A stretch of DNA of 64,000 bases from Planosporangium spinosum (GTDB lineage Bacteria; Actinomycetota; Actinomycetes; Mycobacteriales; Micromonosporaceae), in the NCBI RefSeq assembly GCF_049999945.1, contig NZ_JBLYUB010000020.1, positions 62,001 to 126,000 on the forward strand, given 5' to 3'. A program made the position numbers and the translations under genes. The notes below the pieces were generated by a model. That model was not told where the DNA came from and did not search any database. It saw nothing but the letters and a program-made list of their open reading frames with translations. How positions within the stretch are numbered: the first letter of the stretch is position 1; every line of letters begins with the position of its first letter. Positions 25,654 to 33,676 of this stretch are shown one piece after another.

Positions 25654-25710
25654 GGCAAGTGTGCACGCCTTGGCAAAGATAGGCAATGCGATGTACCAAA
25701 ACTTTGGCAA
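25654..25710 (-). promoter_or_regulatory. TTGCCAA array and -10-like CACACT upstream of galE
   Basis: Minus-strand copies are TTGCCAA (25710-25704), TTGCCTA (about 25686-25680) and TTGCCAA (25676-25670); the last two are 10 bp apart. Six nt later comes CACACT (25663-25658). This places a probable transcription start roughly 25-30 nt before the GTG at 25621, which supports that start codon. Confidence 0.7.
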
Positions 25711-25831
25711 TTCGATCGCCGCCCGCTGCGACCGAATCGCGGTTGACGAGAGCCCCGGCGGGCAACAGAGTTGTCATGCAGTTCCTCACACCGCCATCAC
25801 GTCCGGTCCACGTGACAGACAACGAGGCCGT

Positions 25832-27817
25832 ATGCGCTACCTGAATCTCGGCGTCCTCGCGCACGTCGACGCCGGCAAGACCAGTCTGACCGAGCGGCTG
25901 CTGCACACCGCCGGGGTCATCGACGAGGTCGGCAGCGTCGACGCCGGCAACACGCAGACGGACTCCCTGGAGCTGGAACGCCGGCGTGGGATCACCATCA
26001 GGTCGGCGGTCGTCTCGTTCGTCGTCGCCGACACCGTGGTCAACCTCATCGACACGCCCGGGCATCCCGACTTCATCGCCGAGGTGGAGCGCGTGCTCAG
26101 TGTGCTCGACGGCGCCGTTCTCGTGATATCCGCGGTGGAGGGCGTACAGGCACAGACCCGGATCCTGATGCGGACGCTGCAGCGGCTGAAGGTCCCCACA
26201 CTGATCTTCGTCAACAAGGTGGACCGCGGTGGCGCCGATGTCGGCCGCACCCTGCACGACATCGCGGAGCGGTTAACTCCGGCCGCGGTGGCCATGGGCA
26301 CGGTGACCGAGCAGGGTGCCCGTGCCGCCGCCTTCGTCCCGTGGCCGCCCACCGGGGTCGCGTTCATGTCCCGGATGGCAGACGTGCTGTCGGTCAACGA
26401 CGACGCGTTGCTCGCCGCGTACGTCGACGATCCGGACTCCTTGCGCCCGCGCCGGCTCTACCGGGAATTGCGCAAGCAGACGGCGAGCGGGCTGGTGCAT
26501 CCGGTGTTCGCCGGATCGGCGATCACCGGTGCGGGCGTGGAGGACCTGGTGGCGGCATTGCCCGAGCTGCTGCCCGCGGCCGCCGGCGATGCCGATGCCG
26601 CCCCCGCGGGGCGCCTGTTCAAGATCGAGAGGGACGCCGCAGGCGAGAAGGTCGCCTATGTCCGGATGTTCGCCGGCGCGGTCCGCACGCGAGATACCCT
26701 GACGTTCGGGACATCCGCCGGCCGGATCACCGGCATCAAGGTGTTCGACAACGGCGGGGCGATCGCCTCCGACTCGGTGGTGGCCGGCCAGATCGGCACG
26801 TTGCGGGGGCTCACCGGCGCCCGGGTCGGCGACGCCTTCGGCATGGCCGGCCAGGAGGCCGACGGGCACCGGTGGTTCGCTCCGCCGACGCTGGAAACCG
26901 TCGTCGAGCCGGTGGCCGCCGGCGACCGTGGTGCGCTGCACGCCGCGCTGACCCAGCTCGCCGAGCAGGACCCGCTGATCAACGTGCGGCAGGACGCCGT
27001 CCGGCAGGAGATCTCCGTCTCGCTCTACGGGGAGGTGCAGAAGGAAGTCCTGCAGGAGATGCTGCGCAACGACTTCGCCGTGGACGTCCGATTCCGCGAG
27101 ACGACCACCATCTGCGTCGAGCGGCCGGCGGGCACCGGCGCCGCCGTGGAATTCATCGGCAAAGGCGACAACCCGTTCCTGGCGACCGTCGGACTGCGGG
27201 TGAACCCCTGCCCGCCCGGCACCGGCGTGCGGTTCGGCCTAGAGGTGGAGCCCGGCTCGATGCCGGCAGCCTTCTTCAAGGCGGTCGAGGAAGCGGTCCG
27301 CGAAACGTTGCACTGCGGTCTGCACGGCTGGCAGGTGACCGACTGTGCCGTCACCATGACCCACGCCGGCTACTGGGCCCGGCAGAGCCACTCCCACGGC
27401 ACGTTCGACAAGAGCATGTCGAGCACGGCCGGCGACTTCCGCAACCTGACACCGCTGGTGCTGATTGAGGCGCTGCGCGGGCCCGGCACCCGGGTGTACG
27501 AGCCGATCGAGCACTTTCGCGTGGAAGTTCCCGCCGACACGCTGGAGTTCGTCACCTCGGCGGTCACCCGGCTGGCCGGGGTCATCACCATGACGACGCC
27601 GCAGGGGCGTTCCTATGTGGTGCGCGGCGAGGTCCCCGCGGCCCGGGTACACCGGCTGCACCGGCACCTACCGGCGTTGACCCGGGGCGAAGGCGTGATG
27701 GAGAGCAGTTTCGGCCATTACCAACCCGTACGTGGACCCGTCCCGAGTCGTCCGCGTACCGATGCGAACCCTCTGAACCGCAGGGAATATCTGCTGCACG
27801 TGGTGCGGCGGGTGTGA
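25832..27817 (+). CDS. ribosomal protection GTPase, OtrA/Tet(M)-like EF-G paralogue
   Basis: A 661-residue translational GTPase. G1 is LGVLAHVDAGKTSLTERLLH, followed by DSLELERRRGITIRSAVVSF, DTPGHPDF and NKVDRGG. EF-G-like domains II-V follow, with YGEVQKEVLQEMLRNDFAVD in domain IV. Spacing and motifs match Tet(M)/OtrA ribosomal protection proteins rather than housekeeping EF-G, which is about 700 residues with different switch sequences. The likely role is self-resistance, removing an inhibitor from the ribosome. The ATG at 25832 follows CGAGG and is divergent from galE. It hints that the product acts on translation, which is inference. Confidence 0.85.
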   Translation: MRYLNLGVLAHVDAGKTSLTERLLHTAGVIDEVGSVDAGNTQTDSLELERRRGITIRSAVVSFVVADTVVNLIDTPGHPDFIAEVERVLSVLDGAVLVISAVEGVQAQTRILMRTLQRLKVPTLIFVNKVDRGGADVGRTLHDIAERLTPAAVAMGTVTEQGARAAAFVPWPPTGVAFMSRMADVLSVNDDALLAAYVDDPDSLRPRRLYRELRKQTASGLVHPVFAGSAITGAGVEDLVAALPELLPAAAGDADAAPAGRLFKIERDAAGEKVAYVRMFAGAVRTRDTLTFGTSAGRITGIKVFDNGGAIASDSVVAGQIGTLRGLTGARVGDAFGMAGQEADGHRWFAPPTLETVVEPVAAGDRGALHAALTQLAEQDPLINVRQDAVRQEISVSLYGEVQKEVLQEMLRNDFAVDVRFRETTTICVERPAGTGAAVEFIGKGDNPFLATVGLRVNPCPPGTGVRFGLEVEPGSMPAAFFKAVEEAVRETLHCGLHGWQVTDCAVTMTHAGYWARQSHSHGTFDKSMSSTAGDFRNLTPLVLIEALRGPGTRVYEPIEHFRVEVPADTLEFVTSAVTRLAGVITMTTPQGRSYVVRGEVPAARVHRLHRHLPALTRGEGVMESSFGHYQPVRGPVPSRPRTDANPLNRREYLLHVVRRV

Positions 27818-27836
27818 ACGTGCGCTGACGTACGGT

Positions 27837-28124
27837 TTGGCCGTGGTGGCGGTCTTGGCGCTCGCCGAGATGACGTTCCAGCCGATGATGAGCACCGCTT
27901 TCGCGGCACTGCCCATCCTGTCGCGGATAGAGTCCTTGGCCGTACGCCAGATCGCCTGGACACTCGGCTCCGCGCTCGGCTCGTGGTGCGGCGGCGCCGT
28001 GTTCCTCTCGTGCCACCACCGCGGTCACGACCGGCTCTACTGGCTGGTACTCGCCGCTGTCACCTCGCTCAGCACGACGTTGTTCATGGCGCAAGCGCGT
28101 CGGTCCGCGCCACAGACGGCATGA
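27837..28124 (+). pseudogene. C-terminal fragment of an MFS transporter
   Basis: A 95-residue open frame, VVAVLALAEMTFQPMMSTAF then AALPILSRIESLAVRQIAWT, with two hydrophobic helices near the end. This looks like the last quarter of an MFS exporter; the first ~300 residues are absent. It begins 20 nt after the GTPase gene with only a TTG available. Its TGA overlaps the ATG of the following ATP-grasp remnant (ATGA), so an operon of exporter plus ligase once existed here. Confidence 0.55.
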
Positions 28125-28472
28125 AGAAGACGCCCATGGCCGCAGCGCCGTACGTCGTGATCATAGGTGGCTACTCGGCCGGCAATCACCTGCCGTCGGC
28201 GTTCGCGCAACTCGGCGTGCAGGCCGTCCACCCGCAGCGCTCCCCCGCCCTGCACGATGCCCGCCGAGCTGCCCGAACGCACCCGCCGAGACGTGGAGAC
28301 ACAGGTCATCGCGGCGCTGCGGGCACTGAACCTGCCGTTCGGCGTCTTCCATGTGGGGCTCTGGGTGACCCCACGCGGCCTGGTGCTCGGCGAGGTGCAC
28401 GTGCGCCCGGGTGGTGACTGGCTGCACCGGCTGCTCGCCCACGTGATACCCGGCCTGGAACTGTTTGGCCTA
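28121..28472 (+). pseudogene. ATP-grasp ligase gene with large internal deletion
   Basis: The first ~50 codons read YVVIIGGYSAGNHLPSAFAQ then LGVQAVHPQRSPALHDA, like the N-terminus of the ATP-grasp protein at 20481-21803. The frame is then lost, and a second frame gives ELPERTRRDVETQVIAALRA and LPFGVFHVGLWVTPRGLVLG, followed by EVHVRPGGDWLHRLLAHVIP, the C-terminal metal-binding end of an ATP-grasp ligase. About 250 central residues are missing. It is a dead third ATP-grasp gene. Confidence 0.7.
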
Positions 28473-30098
28473 GCCGGCCCCGGCGATCGCCCGGGACATG
28501 TAGACGGCGCCCGGACCGTAGCCGGCCGGCAGCGAGATCTCCGGATGGGGATGGTAGCCCCGGGCGGACCAGAAGCCGGCCGTCCCCCCGACCGCGACCA
28601 GGGAGATGCGTTCGAAACGCAGGGATCTCGCGGTGTCGGTGAGGTAGCGCAGCAGCCGTTTTCCCCAGCCGCGGCCACGCAGGCCGGCACCGACGACGAT
28701 GTCGTGCAGGTGCAGGTTCGAGGATGCGAAGACGGTCTCCTCGGGACGCGCGGGCTCGGGGAACCGGAACCGCGGATACGGCAGCGCGAGCAGGTAACCG
28801 CCGACCTGCTCGCCGGCATCCAGCACGAACGAGGTCGCCGGCGAGACGCGGCCGCGCGACTCCAGCACGGCGTGGCCCTCGGAGAGCCCGAGCCTGGCGT
28901 ACGCGCCGGCCTCCAACTCGGCGATGCCGGCCCAGTCGTCTGCGGTGATCGGGCGGACACGCTCCAGTCGGACGGTGACGCAGGGCAGCGGGTCGTAACC
29001 GTTGAACCCGCGGGTGGTGTAGCTGGTGGCGTAGGCGCCGGCGGAGTGGATCCATACCGGATCGCCGGAGGTCAGGTCCGCCGGTACGGCGACCGGCGCG
29101 CTGCCCAGCCTGTCATCGCTATCGCAGGTCGGGCCCGCGATCACGGCGCGGACGCTGCGGCCGCCGGCACGGGTCGGGAACTCCAGCCGGTAACCGAGCT
29201 GGTCTCCCTCGAACAGGCCGTTGAACCGGCCGCAGCTCAGGTAGAGCCAGGTCTGCCCGCGCCGGGTCAGCCGGGTGACGTGTGCCCGGATCGAGCCGTG
29301 GTCGGCCACCAGGTAGCGACCCGGTTCGATGACGAACTCCAGGTCCCCGTGGGACGCCTTGCGCAGCCGGCGCATCCCGGCCCGGATCGCGGCGAAGATC
29401 TCCGCGGTCGGCGGTCGGAGTGGGCGGCCGGCAGTGTCGAGGTAGCCGTGCGCGGGCAACCCGCCGCCGAGGTTGATCAGCTCGAGGTGGATACCGCGCG
29501 CCCGCAGGTGGCCCAGGGCGGCGGCAAGCGCATCGAAGGCCCGCTGCCACGTGCGAACGGTCATCTGCTGCGATCCGACATGGATGGACAGTCCCGCCGG
29601 TACCAGCCCGTGCCGGCGCGCCGTGTCCAGCACGGCGACCGGATCGTCCGTGCCGCATTTGCCGGTGAGCCCCCACAGGGCGCCCTCGCCGCTGGTAGCG
29701 ACGCGGCAGAACACCCGGGCTCCGGGGGCGTGCCGGGCGATGGCTTGCACGTCCTCCACGCAGTCGGTGGCGAACATGGTGATGCCCAGCCGGTGGGCGG
29801 CGGCGATGTCGGCGTCCGACTTGACGGTGTTGCCGTAGTGCACCTTCCGCGGCGCCGCCCCGGCGCGCAGAGCCTGCCGGATCTCGCCGGGGCTGGCCGC
29901 GTCGAAGCCGGCACCGAGGTCGGCGACGCAGGTGAGCACCTCGTCCACCGGGCATGCCTTCATGGCGAATCGCACCGCGACGCCCGGCAGCTCGCCGCGC
30001 AGCGTTTCGTACTGGCTCTCGATGCCGGTCAGATCGTAGATGATCCGGTCCCGTTCCGCCGCGGCGAGGGCGGAGCGTACGTGCGCCGGCTCACCCAT
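28470..30098 (-). CDS. fold-type III PLP decarboxylase fused to a GNAT acetyltransferase
   Basis: A 542-residue two-domain protein. Residues 1-370 are an ornithine/lysine-decarboxylase-type enzyme: the PLP lysine in VRFAMKACP (Lys47), LSIHVGSQQ, ELINLGGGLP, VIEPGRYLVADHG, the active-site GPTCDSDD and GAYATSYTTRGFNGY. Residues ~385-540 are a GNAT domain with the acetyl-CoA loop VVGAGLRGRGWGKRLLRYL and SLVAVGGTAGFWSARGYHPH. The pair could decarboxylate a basic amino acid and acylate the resulting amine; that is inference. The ATG at 30098 follows GGAGG and overlaps the previous stop. It runs toward the ATP-grasp remnant. Confidence 0.83.
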   Translation of the reverse strand: MGEPAHVRSALAAAERDRIIYDLTGIESQYETLRGELPGVAVRFAMKACPVDEVLTCVADLGAGFDAASPGEIRQALRAGAAPRKVHYGNTVKSDADIAAAHRLGITMFATDCVEDVQAIARHAPGARVFCRVATSGEGALWGLTGKCGTDDPVAVLDTARRHGLVPAGLSIHVGSQQMTVRTWQRAFDALAAALGHLRARGIHLELINLGGGLPAHGYLDTAGRPLRPPTAEIFAAIRAGMRRLRKASHGDLEFVIEPGRYLVADHGSIRAHVTRLTRRGQTWLYLSCGRFNGLFEGDQLGYRLEFPTRAGGRSVRAVIAGPTCDSDDRLGSAPVAVPADLTSGDPVWIHSAGAYATSYTTRGFNGYDPLPCVTVRLERVRPITADDWAGIAELEAGAYARLGLSEGHAVLESRGRVSPATSFVLDAGEQVGGYLLALPYPRFRFPEPARPEETVFASSNLHLHDIVVGAGLRGRGWGKRLLRYLTDTARSLRFERISLVAVGGTAGFWSARGYHPHPEISLPAGYGPGAVYMSRAIAGAG

Positions 30099-31347
30099 GG
30101 CGGACCTCCGTGGCGCGAGCGGCTTCGACCAGCGGCGCCCAGGCGTCGATGAGCAGCGCGAAATCATCGACGTCGCGGCGGGCCTCGAGCAGCAAACTCG
30201 TCCGGCGGTCCCGGATCCGGTCCGCGACGCCGGCGAACCGGCCGCCGAGGCGGCGGTACGCGCGCTCCAGCTCGACGATCTTCGTCGAGCTGGGTTCGTC
30301 GGCCCGTCCGGCGCTCTCCCGCACGATCGCGGCGATCGCGGCCGGGTCGTCGTCGGTCATCCGCTCGTAGATGAAGTGCAGGTACGGCATGGAGAGAATG
30401 AACTTCGCGAACCGCATCTGATACGCGAGGAATCCGGCGTCGGTCTTGCGCTCCTGGGTGTGGAAATTGACGATGTGCCGGTTGTGCATCACGCCCGGCA
30501 GGTGCGCCCGGTGCGCGACGTGGATGAGGAAGTAGTCGCTGCCGATGGTGTCGGTGGCCGGCGGCAGCGGGACCCGCTCGTGCAACCCGTGGAAGCTGAT
30601 GTTGTGCATGTCCACGCGCATCGGGTCGACCACGGTGAGCACGGAGTGGTCACCGGTGAACGGTTGGCCGCCCATGAACGAATCCGCGACGAGCGCCCGC
30701 CTGTCCGCCTCCGGCAGGCCGTCGGCGGCCCACAGGCTCACCAGGTCGTAGTAGGCCTCATGGTCACGGACCTCGCCGAGGTCCACGGACATCTCGCCGA
30801 CGAACGACCCGCCGACCATGGCCACGGTGGCGTTCCGCAACGCCGGGTCGAGCCGGTCCTCCACCGCCACCGCGCGGTGCGCGGGCTTGCCCAGCGCGAG
30901 CAGCTCCGCGTAGATCGGGAAGATCTTATTTCCCAGGTACGTCTGGAAATAGCTGTCCGAGTCGCGGCGGTGCACCGACTCGCATCCCAGCGCCGCCGCG
31001 ATCAGGAAGGCGCGGTTGGTGCACGCGCCGTAGGACAGGGCCGACGGAAGCATCAGGTCGGCGATCAGGTCTGGCTTGCCGACGCCGGCGCGCCGGATCA
31101 CACGATGCAGGAAGTCCCGCTGGGCCGGTTCGTCCAGGTGCCAGACGTTGTCCGCTCGGCTCAGCACGCGCGCGTGCGCCGCGAAGTCAGCCGAGGAGTC
31201 CAGTACCAGCAGGCACACCTCGACGCCGAAGCGCTCGGTGGCGTAGGCCGCCTCGGACATCACCTCCGCGAGCGTGGCGGTGCACTCGCGGTTCGTCGGC
31301 ACGGTCAGGCATACGCGGCGCGCGTCCGGCTGAGGTTTCATTCGCAT
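30091..31347 (-). CDS. DUF6271-like protein, glycosyltransferase-like, unknown function
   Basis: A 418-residue soluble protein. The N-terminus RVCLTVPTNRECTATLAEVM resembles a GT-A opening strand, and HRRDSDSYFQTYLG carries an Asp-Ser-Asp that could be a metal motif. Later stretches include NATVAMVGGSFVGEMSVDLG and DTIGSDYFLIHVAHRAHLPG. I associate the overall pattern with an uncharacterised family (DUF6271) but cannot confirm this. It lies between PhyH and the decarboxylase in one minus-strand operon, 46 nt after PhyH. The start is ATG 31347 or 31341; neither has a strong site. Confidence 0.5.
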   Translation of the reverse strand: MRMKPQPDARRVCLTVPTNRECTATLAEVMSEAAYATERFGVEVCLLVLDSSADFAAHARVLSRADNVWHLDEPAQRDFLHRVIRRAGVGKPDLIADLMLPSALSYGACTNRAFLIAAALGCESVHRRDSDSYFQTYLGNKIFPIYAELLALGKPAHRAVAVEDRLDPALRNATVAMVGGSFVGEMSVDLGEVRDHEAYYDLVSLWAADGLPEADRRALVADSFMGGQPFTGDHSVLTVVDPMRVDMHNISFHGLHERVPLPPATDTIGSDYFLIHVAHRAHLPGVMHNRHIVNFHTQERKTDAGFLAYQMRFAKFILSMPYLHFIYERMTDDDPAAIAAIVRESAGRADEPSSTKIVELERAYRRLGGRFAGVADRIRDRRTSLLLEARRDVDDFALLIDAWAPLVEAARATEVRHG

Positions 31348-31393
31348 CACATCCGTACGGGGTCGAACGCCGGGGCGGTGGACCGGCACGGTG

Positions 31394-32212
31394 TCACGGG
31401 CGGCGGTACTCGGCGAAGTGCTCCTCGCGGAACAGCTCCGGCCACCGGCCGCGATCGAGGCCGAGCTCGCGGCCGAGCCGCAGCATGTGCCGCCAATACG
31501 GCTTGACCGGCGGCCAGATGCTGCCGGCCTGGCAGTACGAGGTGTCGATGAAGTAGCGGTCCCTGGTACGGCCGTCCGGCCGAGGCCGCCGGGCGTGGAA
31601 GAGCGCGGAGTGCAGCACGACAGTCGACCCCGGCGGAAGCTGCTCGAGGTTGACCTCACCGGGTAGTTCGGCGGTGCCCAGGTTGGCCCGGGCGGTCTTC
31701 GTGACACGCTCGCGATGCGATCCGGGCAGCACCACCAGGCTCGACGTCTCCTCGTCGAGACCGTCCAGGTAGTGCAGCGTGTGGATCATTCGGTGGGTCG
31801 GGTCGACGCTGGGCCCGTACTCGTAGTCGTGATGCCACGCCTTGCCGGGAAGTCCGGGCGCCTGGCGGTCGGTGTGCAGGTGGTGGAAGGCGAAGGCCGG
31901 CCCGAGCAGCTGGGTCAGGATGTTCATCAGGGGCGGGTGGGCGATGAGCTCACCGTGCGCCGGCATCTCGAGTTCCATCAGCGGCGGCAATCCGTGTTTG
32001 TCGGGGTCGACGCAGCAGTCGATGGAGCGGGCGCGCAGTCCCTCGTCCACCCATCGGTCCACTTCGGGCCTCAGCCGGTCGGCCAGGTCACGCGGGAGGA
32101 ATCCGGGCAGGACCAGGTATCCCAGTTCGTCGAACTCGGCCAGCTGTGCCTCGGTGAGCACCGGCAGTTGCGGATCCGCCTCTTTCGCCAGTACGTGGGT
32201 CTGCGGGGTCAC
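31394..32212 (-). CDS. phytanoyl-CoA dioxygenase (PhyH)-family oxygenase
   Basis: A 272-residue 2-oxoglutarate/Fe(II) enzyme. FDELGYLVLPGFLPRDLADR is the family opening, GKAWHHDYEYGPSVDPTHRM holds the His-x-Asp iron ligands, and SLVVLPGSHRERVTK and STVVLHSALFHARRP give the distal His and an Arg for 2-oxoglutarate. It probably hydroxylates or halogenates an intermediate. The GTG at 32212 follows AAAGGAG; upstream in-frame starts lie in the promoter. First gene of the operon PhyH / DUF6271 / decarboxylase-GNAT. Confidence 0.82.
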   Translation of the reverse strand: MTPQTHVLAKEADPQLPVLTEAQLAEFDELGYLVLPGFLPRDLADRLRPEVDRWVDEGLRARSIDCCVDPDKHGLPPLMELEMPAHGELIAHPPLMNILTQLLGPAFAFHHLHTDRQAPGLPGKAWHHDYEYGPSVDPTHRMIHTLHYLDGLDEETSSLVVLPGSHRERVTKTARANLGTAELPGEVNLEQLPPGSTVVLHSALFHARRPRPDGRTRDRYFIDTSYCQAGSIWPPVKPYWRHMLRLGRELGLDRGRWPELFREEHFAEYRRP

Positions 32213-32325
32213 GTCGTTGACTCCTTTCTGTGCGCGCTGCGCGTCGTGCCGCGACGCGGCATCGCCGGGATTCGCGGGCCCGGTCGCGCGGCACACTTCG
32301 GGCTGGAGGTTGATGCGACCTCGCT

Positions 32326-32436
32326 AGTGTGCACACGTTTGGCAATATTCGGCAAGGCCATCTGCCCCTTGAGGCAATAATCTTGCCAAGAATCGGAGCC
32401 GCACTCCTGTTGCCGGTGCCTGCCAAGTTGGGCAAC
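32326..32436. promoter_or_regulatory. divergent promoter with TTGCCAA arrays between PhyH and GT2 genes
   Basis: Toward PhyH (minus): TTGCCGA (32355-32349) and TTGCCAA (32345-32339), 10 bp apart, then CACACT at 32331-32326 after 7 nt. Toward the GT2 gene (plus): TTGCCAA 32383-32389, TTGCCGG 32410-32416 and CTGCCAA 32420-32426 (10 bp apart), then CAACAT at 32433-32438 after 6 nt. Confidence 0.7.
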
Positions 32437-32445
32437 ATGCCGGGT

Positions 32446-33612
32446 ATGGGCTCTCCAATGATCAGCATCGTGATTCCCTACGGGCAGCGCCTCGACAACG
32501 TACGGCTGGTGTTCGCGTCGCTCGCGGAGCAGACGCTGGACCGCGACGCCTTCGAGGTGGTCGTCGGCGCTATCGGATACGACCCCGACTACCTGCGGCT
32601 GTGCCAGGAGTACGCCGACCGCCTGAGCATCGTGTCGGTGATGGTGGAGCGCGACTGGAACACCAGCCACGCTCGCAACCTTGCGTTGCGGCAGGCTTCC
32701 GGCGACGTGATCGTGCTCCTCGACGCGGACGTCATGCTGCCTCCACGGTGCCTGGAGTCCTTGCATCGGCGGTACTTCGCCGACGGCTCGGCCAGGTGCG
32801 TCGTCGGCCAGTTGATCGGATACGACAACTACGCGACGACCGAAGCGGTGGACAGCACCCCGTTCAGCCGCCATCGCGACGCGCTCGCCCGGCTCGAGGC
32901 TGTCCGGGGACTGCGAGAGGACCAGCGCTGGCAGTTCGAACCAGTGAACTTGCCGTGGACGCTGGTGTGGACCGGTTTCGTCGCAGTCTCCGGCAACGTC
33001 GTGCGCCGGCACGGACTCTACTTCGACGAGAACTTCCGCGGCTGGGGCGCGGAAGACCAGGAGTGGGGCTACCGCGTGGCCGCCACCGGCACCCCGATCG
33101 TGCTCGGTGAGGACCTCTACGGCCTGCACCTGCCGCACGTGCGCAATGCGGAAGGCAACTTCGCGGCGTTCGCCGCCAACAAGGGATATTTCTTGTCCAA
33201 GTGGCCCCGGCCGGACGTGGAACTGTTCCGGGCCGGCGACTCCTGGATCGCCAACCGGGAGATCCCTGCGCTGCGTGCCGCGCTGCGCGCGGCGCTCGAC
33301 GGAGAGGGGCACACGCTGGGCGTCGCCCGCGGCACTTCGGACGGCGTCGACGTCCTCGTGGTGGGCCTCGCGCTGGACGAGGCCGGCAACCTGCCAGAGA
33401 GCGAGCAGGACCCGGTCGGCGCCGGGACACCGTGCCAGGTGCTGCCGTTGATCGGCCTCGCTTTGCCGTACGCCGACGGCGAGGTGGCCGAGTGCCGGGT
33501 GCTCCCACGCGTCCTGCGGCTGACCGAGAACTTCCGGGCAATGGTGCTGGCCGAGGCGGCCCGGGTCGCCCGCCGGGTGGTGGCACCATCGCCGGCCCCG
33601 CACGGACATTGA
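32446..33612 (+). CDS. GT2-family glycosyltransferase
   Basis: A ~388-residue GT-A enzyme: ISIVIPYGQRLDNVRLVFAS, WNTSHARNLALRQASGDVIV, the metal motif LLDADVMLPP and the acceptor-side NFRGWGAEDQEWGYRVAATG. The C-terminal 110 residues are a divergent extension. ATGs at 32437, 32446 and 32458 are in frame and none has a good ribosome binding site. The inferred -10 (32433-32438) overlaps the first, so 32446 could be a leaderless start. It is transcribed away from PhyH and 64 nt before another GT2 gene. Confidence 0.75.
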   Translation: MGSPMISIVIPYGQRLDNVRLVFASLAEQTLDRDAFEVVVGAIGYDPDYLRLCQEYADRLSIVSVMVERDWNTSHARNLALRQASGDVIVLLDADVMLPPRCLESLHRRYFADGSARCVVGQLIGYDNYATTEAVDSTPFSRHRDALARLEAVRGLREDQRWQFEPVNLPWTLVWTGFVAVSGNVVRRHGLYFDENFRGWGAEDQEWGYRVAATGTPIVLGEDLYGLHLPHVRNAEGNFAAFAANKGYFLSKWPRPDVELFRAGDSWIANREIPALRAALRAALDGEGHTLGVARGTSDGVDVLVVGLALDEAGNLPESEQDPVGAGTPCQVLPLIGLALPYADGEVAECRVLPRVLRLTENFRAMVLAEAARVARRVVAPSPAPHGH

Positions 33613-33627
33613 CGGAGTAGACAAGGC

Positions 33628-33644
33628 TTGGCAATCATTGGCAC
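33628..33644. promoter_or_regulatory. pair of TTGGCAA heptamers before the second GT2 gene
   Basis: TTGGCAA (33628-33634) and TTGGCAC (33638-33644) are exactly 10 bp apart, 33-49 nt upstream of the ATG at 33677. Relative to this gene they are in the opposite orientation to the other promoter arrays, so their role may differ. Confidence 0.5.
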
Positions 33645-33676
33645 ACGCATGACGTCGTACTGAGAGGGGCTTCCCG

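Noticed and set aside
25832..27817. Elongation factor G (fusA)
   Set aside because: Length, switch sequences and location in a specialised-metabolite locus fit Tet(M)/OtrA proteins; no ribosomal protein operon is nearby.
28167..30152. A 661-codon plus-strand frame across the decarboxylase gene
   Set aside because: Only its first ~100 codons (the ATP-grasp remnant) look like protein; the rest is antisense to the well-supported decarboxylase-GNAT gene.
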